Positions 1 through 5,990 of a stretch of 8,391 nucleotides of DNA are shown here, in pieces. The notes below the pieces were generated by a model that did not search any database, had not been told where the DNA came from, and saw only the letters and a list, made by a program, of their open reading frames with translations. This DNA is from an uncultured Bacillota bacterium (lineage in GTDB: Bacteria; Bacillota; Clostridia; Tissierellales; Tissierellaceae), in contig CALGAG010000086.1 of the NCBI GenBank assembly GCA_937951995.1, forward strand, positions 1 to 8,391. Reading direction: 5' to 3'. Position 1 is the stretch's first letter; every line of letters begins with the position of its first letter. Position numbers and translations under genes: made by a program.

Positions 1-7
1 TAAACAT
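1..7 (-). CDS. First codons of a gene leaving the left edge
   Basis: Only the start codon (bases 7 to 5) and four further bases lie inside the window, so the product cannot be identified. The call rests on a textbook minus-strand initiation site: GAGGAGG at 15-21, seven bases, then ATG. It also rests on a good promoter and a palindromic operator directly upstream. The preceding minus-strand gene ends in its own terminator, so this gene is a separate transcription unit. The operator type suggests a gene controlled by a CsoR-family sensor, for example copper export, persulfide handling or the sensor itself; that is inference. Confidence 0.55.
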
Positions 8-14
8 ATTGATT

Positions 15-21
15 CCTCCTC
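15..21 (-). promoter_or_regulatory. Ribosome binding site of the left-edge gene
   Basis: Read on the minus strand this is GAGGAGG followed by seven bases and ATG. It is the main evidence that a gene begins at base 7. Confidence 0.6.
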
Positions 22-29
22 AAAATATT

Positions 30-46
30 ATACCCCATCGGGGTAT
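30..46. promoter_or_regulatory. CsoR/CstR-like palindromic operator
   Basis: ATACCCCATCGGGGTAT is a perfect inverted repeat with 7-base arms around a 3-base centre. It lies between the minus-strand -10 element and the RBS of the left-edge gene, where a bound repressor would block transcription. The TACCCC...GGGGTA pattern with short A/T flanks is the known architecture of operators for CsoR-family repressors (copper-sensing CsoR, persulfide-sensing CstR). It has no T-run after it, so it does not look like a terminator. Which sensor binds cannot be told from the site alone. Confidence 0.6.
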
Positions 47-54
47 CTTACAAT

Positions 55-83
55 ATATTATAATCTCCTTGTAGTTTTGTCAA
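55..83 (-). promoter_or_regulatory. Sigma-A-type promoter of the left-edge gene
   Basis: On the minus strand a perfect TTGACA (-35) lies at 78-83. A TATAAT at 57-62 gives a 15-base spacer; the overlapping TAATAT at 55-60 gives a 17-base spacer. The start of transcription would fall near base 48-50, placing the 30-46 palindrome just downstream of it. A second TATAAT at 27-32 overlaps the palindrome but sits too close to the RBS to be a likely main promoter. Confidence 0.55.
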
Positions 84-84
84 G

Positions 85-110
85 AAAAAATGCCGGATGG
101 CTCCGGCATT
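85..110 (-). terminator. Terminator of the lysR-peptidase-aminotransferase operon
   Basis: On the minus strand, AATGCCGGA pairs perfectly with TCCGGCATT across a four-base loop, followed by a run of six T. It begins 12 bases past the aminotransferase stop codon and abuts the -35 element of the next minus-strand gene. Confidence 0.85.
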
Positions 111-122
111 CACATGGTATAT

Positions 123-1250
123 TTACTTTTCCAGCCCCCTGCAATAATCCTCCAGATTCTTTAAGCCCTCAATGAGAGTTTCCCTTGAAGCGGCATATCC
201 AATCCTGAAGCTTTTTTCATATTCAAAACAGGATCCGGGAGTTACAAAGGTTTTTGAGTGCTCCATCAAACCAGTACAAAACTCAAATGCGCTTATGTCA
301 TAATCATAGAATACCAATGCAGTGGTTCCTGCAATTGGCTTTACGTATGAAAACCTTTCATGTTCATTTATCCAGTCATCCAGGATCTTAAGATTTTCCC
401 TGATAATCCTAAGGTTTCTCTCAAGGACCTTGTCCTTGTTTTCCAGGGCCAGTGCACCGAATACCTCATCCACCACTCCACAGCTTATGATGCTGTAGTC
501 CCTGTGGCTAAACAACCTTTCCATCAATTCCATGTCCTTGGTGACAAGCCATCCCAATCTCAAGCCTGCCAGGGAGAATACCTTTGACATGCTGCTTGTG
601 CCGATCCCCTTGTCATAAAGCTCCACAATCGACTTGTGGTAGCTGCCATCCTGATTAAGCCCCCTGTACACCTCATCGCATAGTATGTATGCATCCACTG
701 ACTTGGCAAGGTCTACAATCTCCTCCATCATATGATCGGGAATAAGGGCTCCGGTCGGATTATTGGGATTGTTAAGACAAATTATCTTGGTGTCCGCATC
801 CACCATTTCCTTGAGCTTTTCCATGTCCGGCAAAAAATTCTTCTCTTTTTGCAGGTACATTATATGGACATCCGCACCCAGTGACTCTGGTATTGAGTAA
901 AGCTGCTGGTAGGTTGGTATGATTGATACCACCTTGTCTCCAGGTTCCACAATGGTGGTTAGCACAAGATTGTTGGCACCGATACCACCATTGGTCGTTA
1001 GAATGTGGTCCCGTCCTATTCCCTTGTATAGGGATGATATTGCATCCTTAAGTCTGGGATTGCCTGTTATGTATCCATAGGTCATCTTCATGTCCAGGAT
1101 ATCATCGAGAAGACTGTCCTTGTCCTCTCCTGACAGTTGGATCAGTTCTGAAAGGGACATTGCATCCACACATGTTTCGGCTATATTATATATTGCATCC
1201 ATTTCATAATCATTCATCCACTGCTCAACCTTGAATGGTTTTATTTTCAT
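123..1250 (-). CDS. Class I/II PLP-dependent aminotransferase
   Basis: A cytosolic fold-type I aminotransferase of 375 residues, close to the usual family length. The landmarks are in order: NNPNNPTG at 160-167 (the NPTG cofactor loop), the DEVY motif with Asp192 and Tyr195 contacting the pyridoxal ring, and SMSKVFSLAGLRLGW with the Schiff-base Lys223 and the phosphate-binding Arg231. Arg349 in SFRIGYA fits the arginine that binds the substrate alpha-carboxylate. The amino acid substrate cannot be read from these motifs; database names such as aspartate aminotransferase would be guesses. The start is set at 1250 because GGAGGAAGG (1254-1262) sits seven bases before that ATG. A longer frame from 1268 would bury this RBS in coding sequence. 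It is the last gene of the minus-strand operon, 45 bases after the C39-like gene. Confidence 0.9.
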   Translation of the reverse strand: MKIKPFKVEQWMNDYEMDAIYNIAETCVDAMSLSELIQLSGEDKDSLLDDILDMKMTYGYITGNPRLKDAISSLYKGIGRDHILTTNGGIGANNLVLTTIVEPGDKVVSIIPTYQQLYSIPESLGADVHIMYLQKEKNFLPDMEKLKEMVDADTKIICLNNPNNPTGALIPDHMMEEIVDLAKSVDAYILCDEVYRGLNQDGSYHKSIVELYDKGIGTSSMSKVFSLAGLRLGWLVTKDMELMERLFSHRDYSIISCGVVDEVFGALALENKDKVLERNLRIIRENLKILDDWINEHERFSYVKPIAGTTALVFYDYDISAFEFCTGLMEHSKTFVTPGSCFEYEKSFRIGYAASRETLIEGLKNLEDYCRGLEK

Positions 1251-1253
1251 AGT

Positions 1254-1262
1254 CCTTCCTCC
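1254..1262 (-). promoter_or_regulatory. RBS fixing the aminotransferase start
   Basis: GGAGGAAGG on the minus strand, with seven bases between its GGAGG core and the ATG at 1250. It decides against the upstream in-frame ATG at 1268. Confidence 0.75.
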
Positions 1263-1295
1263 AATCATTCTTTGTTTAGGTTGCCTATTTTTTGA

Positions 1296-1916
1296 TTATA
1301 TCATATCTGGTGCATCAATACATTTGTTTCTGGTAAGATAGATGGCTCCCTTAAGGAGGGACCTCTCCCCAACCCATTTATCGTAGGAGTAGGTCCTCTT
1401 TTTTCCCCAGTTGGAGACGGTCATGTACTCCTCACCATATATTACATCCCAACCTGTTACGGTTACCCAGTGGTTCCTAAGTTCTCTGTCAGAGTAATTC
1501 CAGGTAAGCAAAAGGACTGGAGTTCCCTGGGCAAGTCCGCCCCTAATGAACTTACTGCCATCCTTAACATCAAAAATCCAGGTTCTTGTACAGGGTAGTA
1601 GCTGGATTCCCTTGCTGTTGGTGTAGCCTGTCAAACCTCTCCCCATCTTTCCCAGGGTTGGTATACCAATTATCCCAGGATTAAGATGCCTGTATAGGCC
1701 TTCCATAAGCTGGATGAAGTCCTCCCTTGTATTTCCTCCATAAAGGGTCGCCAGCTCAGGAAACTCACTTCCAAGGTAATTGATCAGATTTGCAGCCGCA
1801 GCAACCCCACAGGACCGGTCTGCCCAGAACTTTTTCCTAAGGCCAAATTCTGAAAGCCACTGCTGTTTACCGCCATAGTCCTCCCCTATTTGGAAGGCAT
1901 CGTGGTTTAGAATCAT
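1296..1916 (-). CDS. C39/papain-like cysteine peptidase-fold protein, function unknown
   Basis: A 206-residue protein whose pattern fits a papain-like (peptidase C39-like) fold. DRSCGVAAAANLINYLG places a candidate nucleophile Cys36 at the head of a helix. NHWVTVTGWD supplies His149 on a strand, and VSNWG supplies Asn169. Gln18/Gln19 upstream of the cysteine could form the oxyanion hole. No signal peptide or membrane segment is visible, so it is probably cytosolic, and there is no transporter or peptide-precursor gene beside it as in bacteriocin processing. It lies between the LysR regulator and the aminotransferase and is probably co-transcribed with both. The ATG at 1916 is chosen because AAAGGAAG (1924-1931) lies seven bases before it. 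A GTG at 1934 overlapping the lysR stop is possible and would give 212 residues. Whether it is an active protease, a transglutaminase-like enzyme or a binding protein is not known. Confidence 0.75.
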   Translation of the reverse strand: MILNHDAFQIGEDYGGKQQWLSEFGLRKKFWADRSCGVAAAANLINYLGSEFPELATLYGGNTREDFIQLMEGLYRHLNPGIIGIPTLGKMGRGLTGYTNSKGIQLLPCTRTWIFDVKDGSKFIRGGLAQGTPVLLLTWNYSDRELRNHWVTVTGWDVIYGEEYMTVSNWGKKRTYSYDKWVGERSLLKGAIYLTRNKCIDAPDMI

Positions 1917-1923
1917 GAATAAT

Positions 1924-1931
1924 CTTCCTTT
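1924..1931 (-). promoter_or_regulatory. RBS fixing the C39-like protein start
   Basis: AAAGGAAG on the minus strand touches the stop codon of the lysR gene (1931-1933) and lies seven bases before the ATG at 1916. This favours the ATG over the GTG at 1934 and implies translational coupling to lysR. Confidence 0.6.
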
Positions 1932-2830
1932 CACTTGAAACTGTTTATATTCTCCTTAAAGTATCCATATAGGCTGTCAAGTTCATCCTTAAAAGGCGAA
2001 TCAGTGATGCTTACGAAGTTAAACTCCCTTGAAATCGAAAAATCACCTAAATCCACTTTAGCCAACTTACCTGTGTCCAGCTCCACCTTTGCTGCATCCT
2101 CATACATAAAGGTGATTCCAAGCCCATCCTGGACCATCCTTTTCATCAGGCTGACATTCCCAATGCTTATTGTCTCCTGAAAATCATCTAGGGAGTGATT
2201 CCTTTCGGCCAGACCGCTCTCCAAGACTTCTCTGGACCCAGAACCCTTCTCCCTAATTATCAATGTCTCCTTTAATATGTCCTCAAGAACCGGTCTGTTC
2301 TTATTGGCTAGACCGCTTGCAGGATGGACGACCAGAATGAAATCCTTCATGGCCAGCAGTCTTGAGTCATAGTCCGACTTGTTGAATAGACCTTCAATCA
2401 GGGCAAAATGAATCCCTCCACTATCGAGTTCCTCCATAAGTATTCTAGTGTTGTCAATCTGGATTGAGATCCTGTAATCCTTGTATTTGTCGTGAAAGTC
2501 GTTTATGAAGGGAGCGATTGTATATTCACCGATTGTCAATGTAGCCCCGAATTTAATGGTCCTTTCTCCCTTGTCAAGCTCCCTTATCTTTTCTGATACC
2601 AGCCTTTCCTTTGCCATCCCTTCTTTAAGATATCTTTTAAACTCCCTTCCTGCAGGGGTTAATCCAATCTGCCTGTTGGCATAGGAAAAAAACCTTGTGT
2701 TATACCTGGTTTCAAGGAACTTAATGTGCTGTGTCACAGCAGGCTGTGTAATGAAGAGGGCCTCCGCTGCCTTTGTGTAGCTCATCCATTTACAAACCTC
2801 AAGAAATGTTTTGGTTCTCTGGTCAAACAT
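1931..2830 (-). CDS. LysR-family transcriptional regulator (YeiE/CysL-like)
   Basis: A 299-residue protein with standard LysR architecture and length. It has an N-terminal winged helix-turn-helix (SYTKAAEALFITQPAVTQHIKFLE region, residues about 17-40), a linker helix to about 88, and a periplasmic-binding-protein-like effector domain from about 91 to the end. The segment REKGSGSR at 193-200 matches the conserved REKGSGTR-type loop of the CysL/YeiE/Cbl branch, which is associated with sulfur oxyanions. It is divergent from a yeiH-type gene, the same arrangement as E. coli yeiE/yeiH, so it probably controls that transporter and itself. A ligand such as sulfite or a related anion is inference from this context. 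The ATG at 2830 is preceded by GGAAGTG. It heads the minus-strand operon with the C39-like protein and the aminotransferase. Confidence 0.93.
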   Translation of the reverse strand: MFDQRTKTFLEVCKWMSYTKAAEALFITQPAVTQHIKFLETRYNTRFFSYANRQIGLTPAGREFKRYLKEGMAKERLVSEKIRELDKGERTIKFGATLTIGEYTIAPFINDFHDKYKDYRISIQIDNTRILMEELDSGGIHFALIEGLFNKSDYDSRLLAMKDFILVVHPASGLANKNRPVLEDILKETLIIREKGSGSREVLESGLAERNHSLDDFQETISIGNVSLMKRMVQDGLGITFMYEDAAKVELDTGKLAKVDLGDFSISREFNFVSITDSPFKDELDSLYGYFKENINSFK

Positions 2831-2934
2831 TTAATCACTTCCATAAATTATATTTATCTATTTATAATTATATATAATTTTATATTATATTAAAAGAGTG
2901 ATAGAATCAAATTATATTTGAAAGGAGGCCTAGT
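2831..2934. promoter_or_regulatory. Divergent lysR/yeiH control region
   Basis: This 104-bp region must hold promoters in both directions. Bases 2843-2895 contain only a single G/C pair (C2858). Two symmetric elements stand out. TAAATTATATTTA at 2844-2856 fits the LysR T-N11-A operator form inside the arms ATAAAT/ATTTAT. AATTATATATAATT at 2866-2879 is a perfect 14-bp palindrome. Several TATAAT-like hexamers exist on both strands, so the minus-strand promoter of lysR cannot be pinned down by eye. Confidence 0.55.
2879..2907 (+). promoter_or_regulatory. Candidate yeiH promoter with extended -10
   Basis: TGATAGAAT at 2899-2907 is an extended -10 (TG-N-TAGAAT). A weak TTTATA lies 17 bases upstream at 2879-2884. 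The -10 is embedded in TGAT-AGA-ATCA (2899-2909), a short inverted repeat. The AAAGGAGG ribosome binding site (2921-2928) and ATG at 2935 follow at normal distance. Confidence 0.4.
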
Positions 2935-3951
2935 ATGAATACCATATCAAAATCCGTTGCACCAGGACTTCTTCTGTCAGTCCTCCTTGCAATTGTATCT
3001 GTACATATCAGCAATTCATTGCCATCACATATTATAGGGGCAAGCGTACTGGCGCTGATCCTAGGTATGCTAATCAACCCCTTTATCACAAGTTACCCAA
3101 TATTCGCCAAGGGATTGACATTCACATCGAAAAAAGTCCTTAAATTTGCAATAATCCTTATGGGGGTCAGACTAAGCTTCCAGCAGATATTTCAGGTTGG
3201 CAGGTTTTCCCTTGTGGTAATGACCTTTACACTACTTGCTGCTTTTGGTGGTGGATACCTCTTGGGAAGGGTGTTCAAGATGGACTGGAGACTCTCCAGC
3301 CTTATTTCTGCAGGAACGGGCATTTGCGGCGGTTCTGCCGTTGCTGCCGTTGCTCCTGTAATTGATTCTGACGAACGCCAGATCGCATATGCAATTTCTG
3401 CAACCTTTATCTTTGATGTAATAATGGTTGTTCTTTACCCTTTGATGGGTGTCTATTTTGGCTTAAGTGACCTGGGATTTGGTCTGTGGACAGGAACTGC
3501 GGTAAATGATACCTCATCGGTTGTGGCAGCAGGCTATGCATTTTCAGATGCAGCTGGAGATTATGCAATAATTGTCAAACTTACAAGAACTCTTGCCATT
3601 GTGCCGGTTGTACTTGTCTTTTCCTGGATTGGTGCCAGGGTCAAAAGAAATGAATGCAAGGAAACTGAAATCTGCAATGTAAGCATCAAGGATATTTTCC
3701 CTTGGTTTATACTCCTTTTCATTGCTATGGTTGGAATTGCAAGTACAGGCATCTTTCAGGAGGGAACCAGAGCTTTGATGTCAGACACAAGCAGGTTTCT
3801 AATGGTTATGGCCCTGGGATCCATAGGTTTGAAGACCAACTTTTCCAATCTGGCAAAGTCAGGATTTCTCCCCATGGTCCATGGATTTTTGATTTCGACC
3901 TTGGTTGTGGTGGTCTCCTTCGCTGTTCAAAGTCTACTTGGTCAAATCTAG
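2935..3951 (+). CDS. yeiH: YeiH-family membrane protein, putative sulfate/sulfite exporter
   Basis: A 338-residue, strongly hydrophobic inner-membrane protein of the YeiH/COG2855 family, close to the 349 residues of E. coli YeiH. About ten membrane segments can be drawn from residues 8 to 335. A charged, presumably cytoplasmic loop lies around 235-252. Family hallmarks are visible: GTGICGGSAVAAVAPVI (127-143), and GTAVNDTSSVVAAG (187-200) followed by the conserved KLTRT (215-219). Members are annotated as putative sulfate exporters; direct transport evidence for the family is thin, so the substrate is not certain. The divergent LysR gene supports regulated export of a sulfur oxyanion. The ATG has AAAGGAGG six bases upstream. 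A terminator follows within 16 bases of the stop codon, so it is transcribed alone. Confidence 0.9.
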   Translation: MNTISKSVAPGLLLSVLLAIVSVHISNSLPSHIIGASVLALILGMLINPFITSYPIFAKGLTFTSKKVLKFAIILMGVRLSFQQIFQVGRFSLVVMTFTLLAAFGGGYLLGRVFKMDWRLSSLISAGTGICGGSAVAAVAPVIDSDERQIAYAISATFIFDVIMVVLYPLMGVYFGLSDLGFGLWTGTAVNDTSSVVAAGYAFSDAAGDYAIIVKLTRTLAIVPVVLVFSWIGARVKRNECKETEICNVSIKDIFPWFILLFIAMVGIASTGIFQEGTRALMSDTSRFLMVMALGSIGLKTNFSNLAKSGFLPMVHGFLISTLVVVVSFAVQSLLGQI

Positions 3952-3966
3952 TTCAAGAGAACTCTC

Positions 3967-3992
3967 AAAACTCCGGTCTTCCGGAGTTTTTT
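3967..3992 (+). terminator. Terminator after yeiH
   Basis: AAAACTCCGG and CCGGAGTTTT form a perfect 10-bp stem with a TCTT loop, ending in six T. The A-run on the 5' side means it could also act in reverse. Confidence 0.88.
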
Positions 3993-3995
3993 CAT

Positions 3996-4012
3996 TATAA
4001 TTTGGGTATAAT
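3996..4012 (+). promoter_or_regulatory. Candidate psuK promoter region
   Basis: Two TATAAT hexamers occur at 3996-4001 and 4007-4012, between the yeiH terminator and the psuK RBS. Neither has a convincing -35 at normal distance, since those positions fall in the terminator stem. The terminator upstream makes a promoter here necessary, but its exact form is uncertain. Confidence 0.35.
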
Positions 4013-4028
4013 AATATGAGTAACAGTG

Positions 4029-4040
4029 AAAGGTGGTGAT
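4029..4040 (+). promoter_or_regulatory. RBS fixing a TTG start for psuK
   Basis: AAAGGTGGTGAT differs at one base from AAAGGAGGTGAT, the full complement of the 16S anti-Shine-Dalgarno. Its GGTGG core is seven bases before the TTG at 4044. This supports TTG over the in-frame GTG at 4026, which has no RBS and would place the RBS inside the gene. Confidence 0.65.
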
Positions 4041-4043
4041 TTT

Positions 4044-4985
4044 TTGTCACTTAAGAAAAAGGTTGCAGTAATCGGCGGAATAAATATGGATATTGCAGGA
4101 TTTCCTCACGGACAACTCATTCCCGGGGATTCCAATCCAGGAAGAACTAAGCTTTCATCTGGCGGTGTCGGAAGGAATATTGCTGAAAATGTAGCGCTTT
4201 TGGGGAACCATGTTGAAATGTACTCAGTTGTAGGAGATGACCTGTACGGTAAAAGCCTCCTTGATGAAACCTCCCTTTCAGGGGTTGACATGACCAGGGT
4301 CAAGGTAATTGCAGAGGAAAGTACTGGAACATACATGGCTGTTCTTGACGAAAACATGGACATGCATGTTGCCATAAGCTCCATGGACATCTACGAATTT
4401 CTTGACAAGGATTATATACTTAATAATCAGAAGGAAATTATGGAAAGCGACATCATTGCTTTTGATACAAACCTTTCAAGGGACAATCTCGAATTTGCAG
4501 CAAATCTTTTCAAGGAAAACAGGCTTTTCCTTGATACGGTTTCATCTGAGAAGGCAAAAATTGCAAGGGACATCATAAGGCTTTTCCATACAATCAAGCC
4601 AAACAGGCTTGAGGCACAAATCCTAACTGGCAGGAGAATAGAGAATGAAAATGACCTCCTGGCTTCGGCAGATCTGCTGCACGGTGAGGGAGTAAAAAAC
4701 GTTTGTATCTCTCTGGGCTCTGATGGGGTGTTTTTCAGCAATAGCACTGAAAGGGGCATTGTCAGAATCCCAGATGTAAGAATCAAGAATGCAACTGGGG
4801 CTGGAGATGCCTTCCAGGCAGGTCTCATTCATGGAGAGCTTTCTGGCATGAGTCTTCTGGAAAGTGCAAAATTGGCCTCTGCCATGGCTGCAATGGCCAT
4901 GGATGCTGAAAGCACAATAAACAAGAACATAACAGTGGAAAAGGTACTGGATCTATCGAAGAAAATGGAGGTAAGAAAACTATGA
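4044..4985 (+). CDS. psuK: Pseudouridine kinase (PfkB family)
   Basis: Phosphorylates pseudouridine at the 5' position with ATP, the first step of pseudouridine breakdown in the cytosol. From the TTG start at 4044 the protein is 313 residues, normal for the family. PfkB signatures are clear: VIGGINMDIAG near the N-terminus (9-19), the SGGVGRNIAEN sugar-binding motif (39-49), IKPNRLEA (184-191), and NATGAGDAF (249-257) with the anion hole and catalytic base Asp255. The PfkB fold alone would not give the substrate. The assignment comes from psuG directly downstream, overlapping by ATGA. No pseudouridine permease lies beside it, so the substrate may come from internal RNA turnover or a transporter elsewhere. 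A start at GTG 4026 (319 residues) is less likely. Confidence 0.88.
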   Translation: MSLKKKVAVIGGINMDIAGFPHGQLIPGDSNPGRTKLSSGGVGRNIAENVALLGNHVEMYSVVGDDLYGKSLLDETSLSGVDMTRVKVIAEESTGTYMAVLDENMDMHVAISSMDIYEFLDKDYILNNQKEIMESDIIAFDTNLSRDNLEFAANLFKENRLFLDTVSSEKAKIARDIIRLFHTIKPNRLEAQILTGRRIENENDLLASADLLHGEGVKNVCISLGSDGVFFSNSTERGIVRIPDVRIKNATGAGDAFQAGLIHGELSGMSLLESAKLASAMAAMAMDAESTINKNITVEKVLDLSKKMEVRKL

Positions 4986-5890
4986 AAGAATATCTACACA
5001 TAAGTAGCAATGTAAAAAAGGCTTTGGAGGATGGGAAACCTGTCGTGGCTTTGGAGTCAACAATCATTTCCCACGGTATGCCCTACCCGCAAAATGTTGA
5101 GACCGCATTGAGGGTTGAGGAAATAATTAGAAGTAATGGTGCAGTCCCGGCAACAATAGGAATTATTAATGGGAAGCTCATTGCAGGACTTACATCAGAG
5201 GAAATTGACTATATGGGCAAGACATCAGGCATTGCAAAGGTGTCAAGAAGGGATATTCCATACATCGTCTCAGCAGGAAAAGACGGAGCCACAACTGTAG
5301 CATCCACGATGATAATTGCTGAAATGGCTGGAATCAAGATATTTGCAACAGGTGGAATCGGTGGTGTTCACCGTGGCGCTGAAACCACAATGGATGTTTC
5401 GGCCGACCTTGAGGAATTGTCACAGACAGGTGTTGCAGTGGTGTGTGCAGGAGCAAAGTCAATACTTGATATCGGTTTGACCTTGGAATACCTGGAGACC
5501 AAGGGCGTTCCCGTACTTGGCTACAAGACGGATGAGCTGCCAGCCTTCTACACCAGGAAAAGTGGCTTCTCGGTTGATTACAACATGGGCTCCCCCAAAG
5601 AGATTGCAGACCTGCTAAGGGTCAAATGGGACCTGGAACTTCACGGCGGAGTTGTCGTAGCCAACCCCATTCCTGAAGAGTTCTCAATGGATGAATCCTT
5701 CATAACAGGGATAATCGAAAAGGCAGTTGTTGAGGCACAGGAAAAGGGCATCAAGGGAAAGGATACCACTCCATTCCTGCTTGCCAAAATCAAGGAGATA
5801 ACAGGAGGAGATTCACTGGCTGCAAACATTGAGCTGGTATACAACAACGCAAAGCTTGCAGCACAGATTGCTGTGGAGCTGGCAAAATGA
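4982..5890 (+). CDS. psuG: Pseudouridine-5'-phosphate glycosidase
   Basis: Cleaves the C-glycosidic bond of pseudouridine 5'-phosphate to give uracil and ribose 5-phosphate, a manganese-dependent, reversible reaction. The 302-residue protein matches the family from end to end. Conserved blocks include VALESTIISHGMPYPQN (22-38), KVSRRDIPY (86-94), GATTVASTM (102-110), and FATGGIGGVHRGAETTMDVSADL (121-143). By a constant offset of seven from E. coli PsuG, Glu25, Asp142, Lys159 and Asn282 correspond to its Glu31, Asp149, Lys166 (Schiff-base lysine) and Asn289. All four are present, so the enzyme should be active. ATG overlaps the psuK stop as ATGA, with GGAGGT (4967-4972) in the end of psuK, giving coupled translation. 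A strong terminator follows eight bases after the stop codon. Confidence 0.96.
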   Translation: MKEYLHISSNVKKALEDGKPVVALESTIISHGMPYPQNVETALRVEEIIRSNGAVPATIGIINGKLIAGLTSEEIDYMGKTSGIAKVSRRDIPYIVSAGKDGATTVASTMIIAEMAGIKIFATGGIGGVHRGAETTMDVSADLEELSQTGVAVVCAGAKSILDIGLTLEYLETKGVPVLGYKTDELPAFYTRKSGFSVDYNMGSPKEIADLLRVKWDLELHGGVVVANPIPEEFSMDESFITGIIEKAVVEAQEKGIKGKDTTPFLLAKIKEITGGDSLAANIELVYNNAKLAAQIAVELAK

Positions 5891-5897
5891 TCAATTT

Positions 5898-5926
5898 GAA
5901 CTGAGGATATCCTCAGTTCTTTTTTT
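5898..5926 (+). terminator. Terminator after psuG
   Basis: Bases 5898-5919 are a perfect 22-bp palindrome (GAACTGAGGAT and its complement), followed by seven T at 5920-5926. In RNA the inner AU pairs would open to form the loop. It closes the psuKG operon. Confidence 0.9.
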
Positions 5927-5990
5927 ATGCCCCCAATCGGTATTTCTAATGTTTAATATCCATATTTAAGTATATAAATATAGTAATAGA

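Noticed and set aside
30..46. The ATACCCC/GGGGTAT palindrome as a terminator hairpin
   Set aside because: No T-run follows on either strand, the loop would be only three bases, and it sits between a promoter and an RBS; an operator fits better.
360..587. Open frame on the plus strand inside the aminotransferase gene
   Set aside because: It is antisense to a well-supported gene, has no RBS, and its translation shows no recognisable motif; it is a shadow frame.
2907..3089. Small minus-strand frame across the yeiH start and promoter
   Set aside because: It would end inside the yeiH promoter region and overlaps conserved yeiH coding sequence, with no RBS evident.
3702..4019. Plus-strand frame overlapping the end of yeiH and its terminator
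   Set aside because: It is out of frame with yeiH, runs through the terminator hairpin, and has no initiation signals.
4106..5067. Several minus-strand open frames across psuK and the start of psuG
   Set aside because: They lie opposite two clearly recognised enzymes, lack ribosome binding sites, and give low-complexity Ser/Leu-rich products typical of antisense frames.
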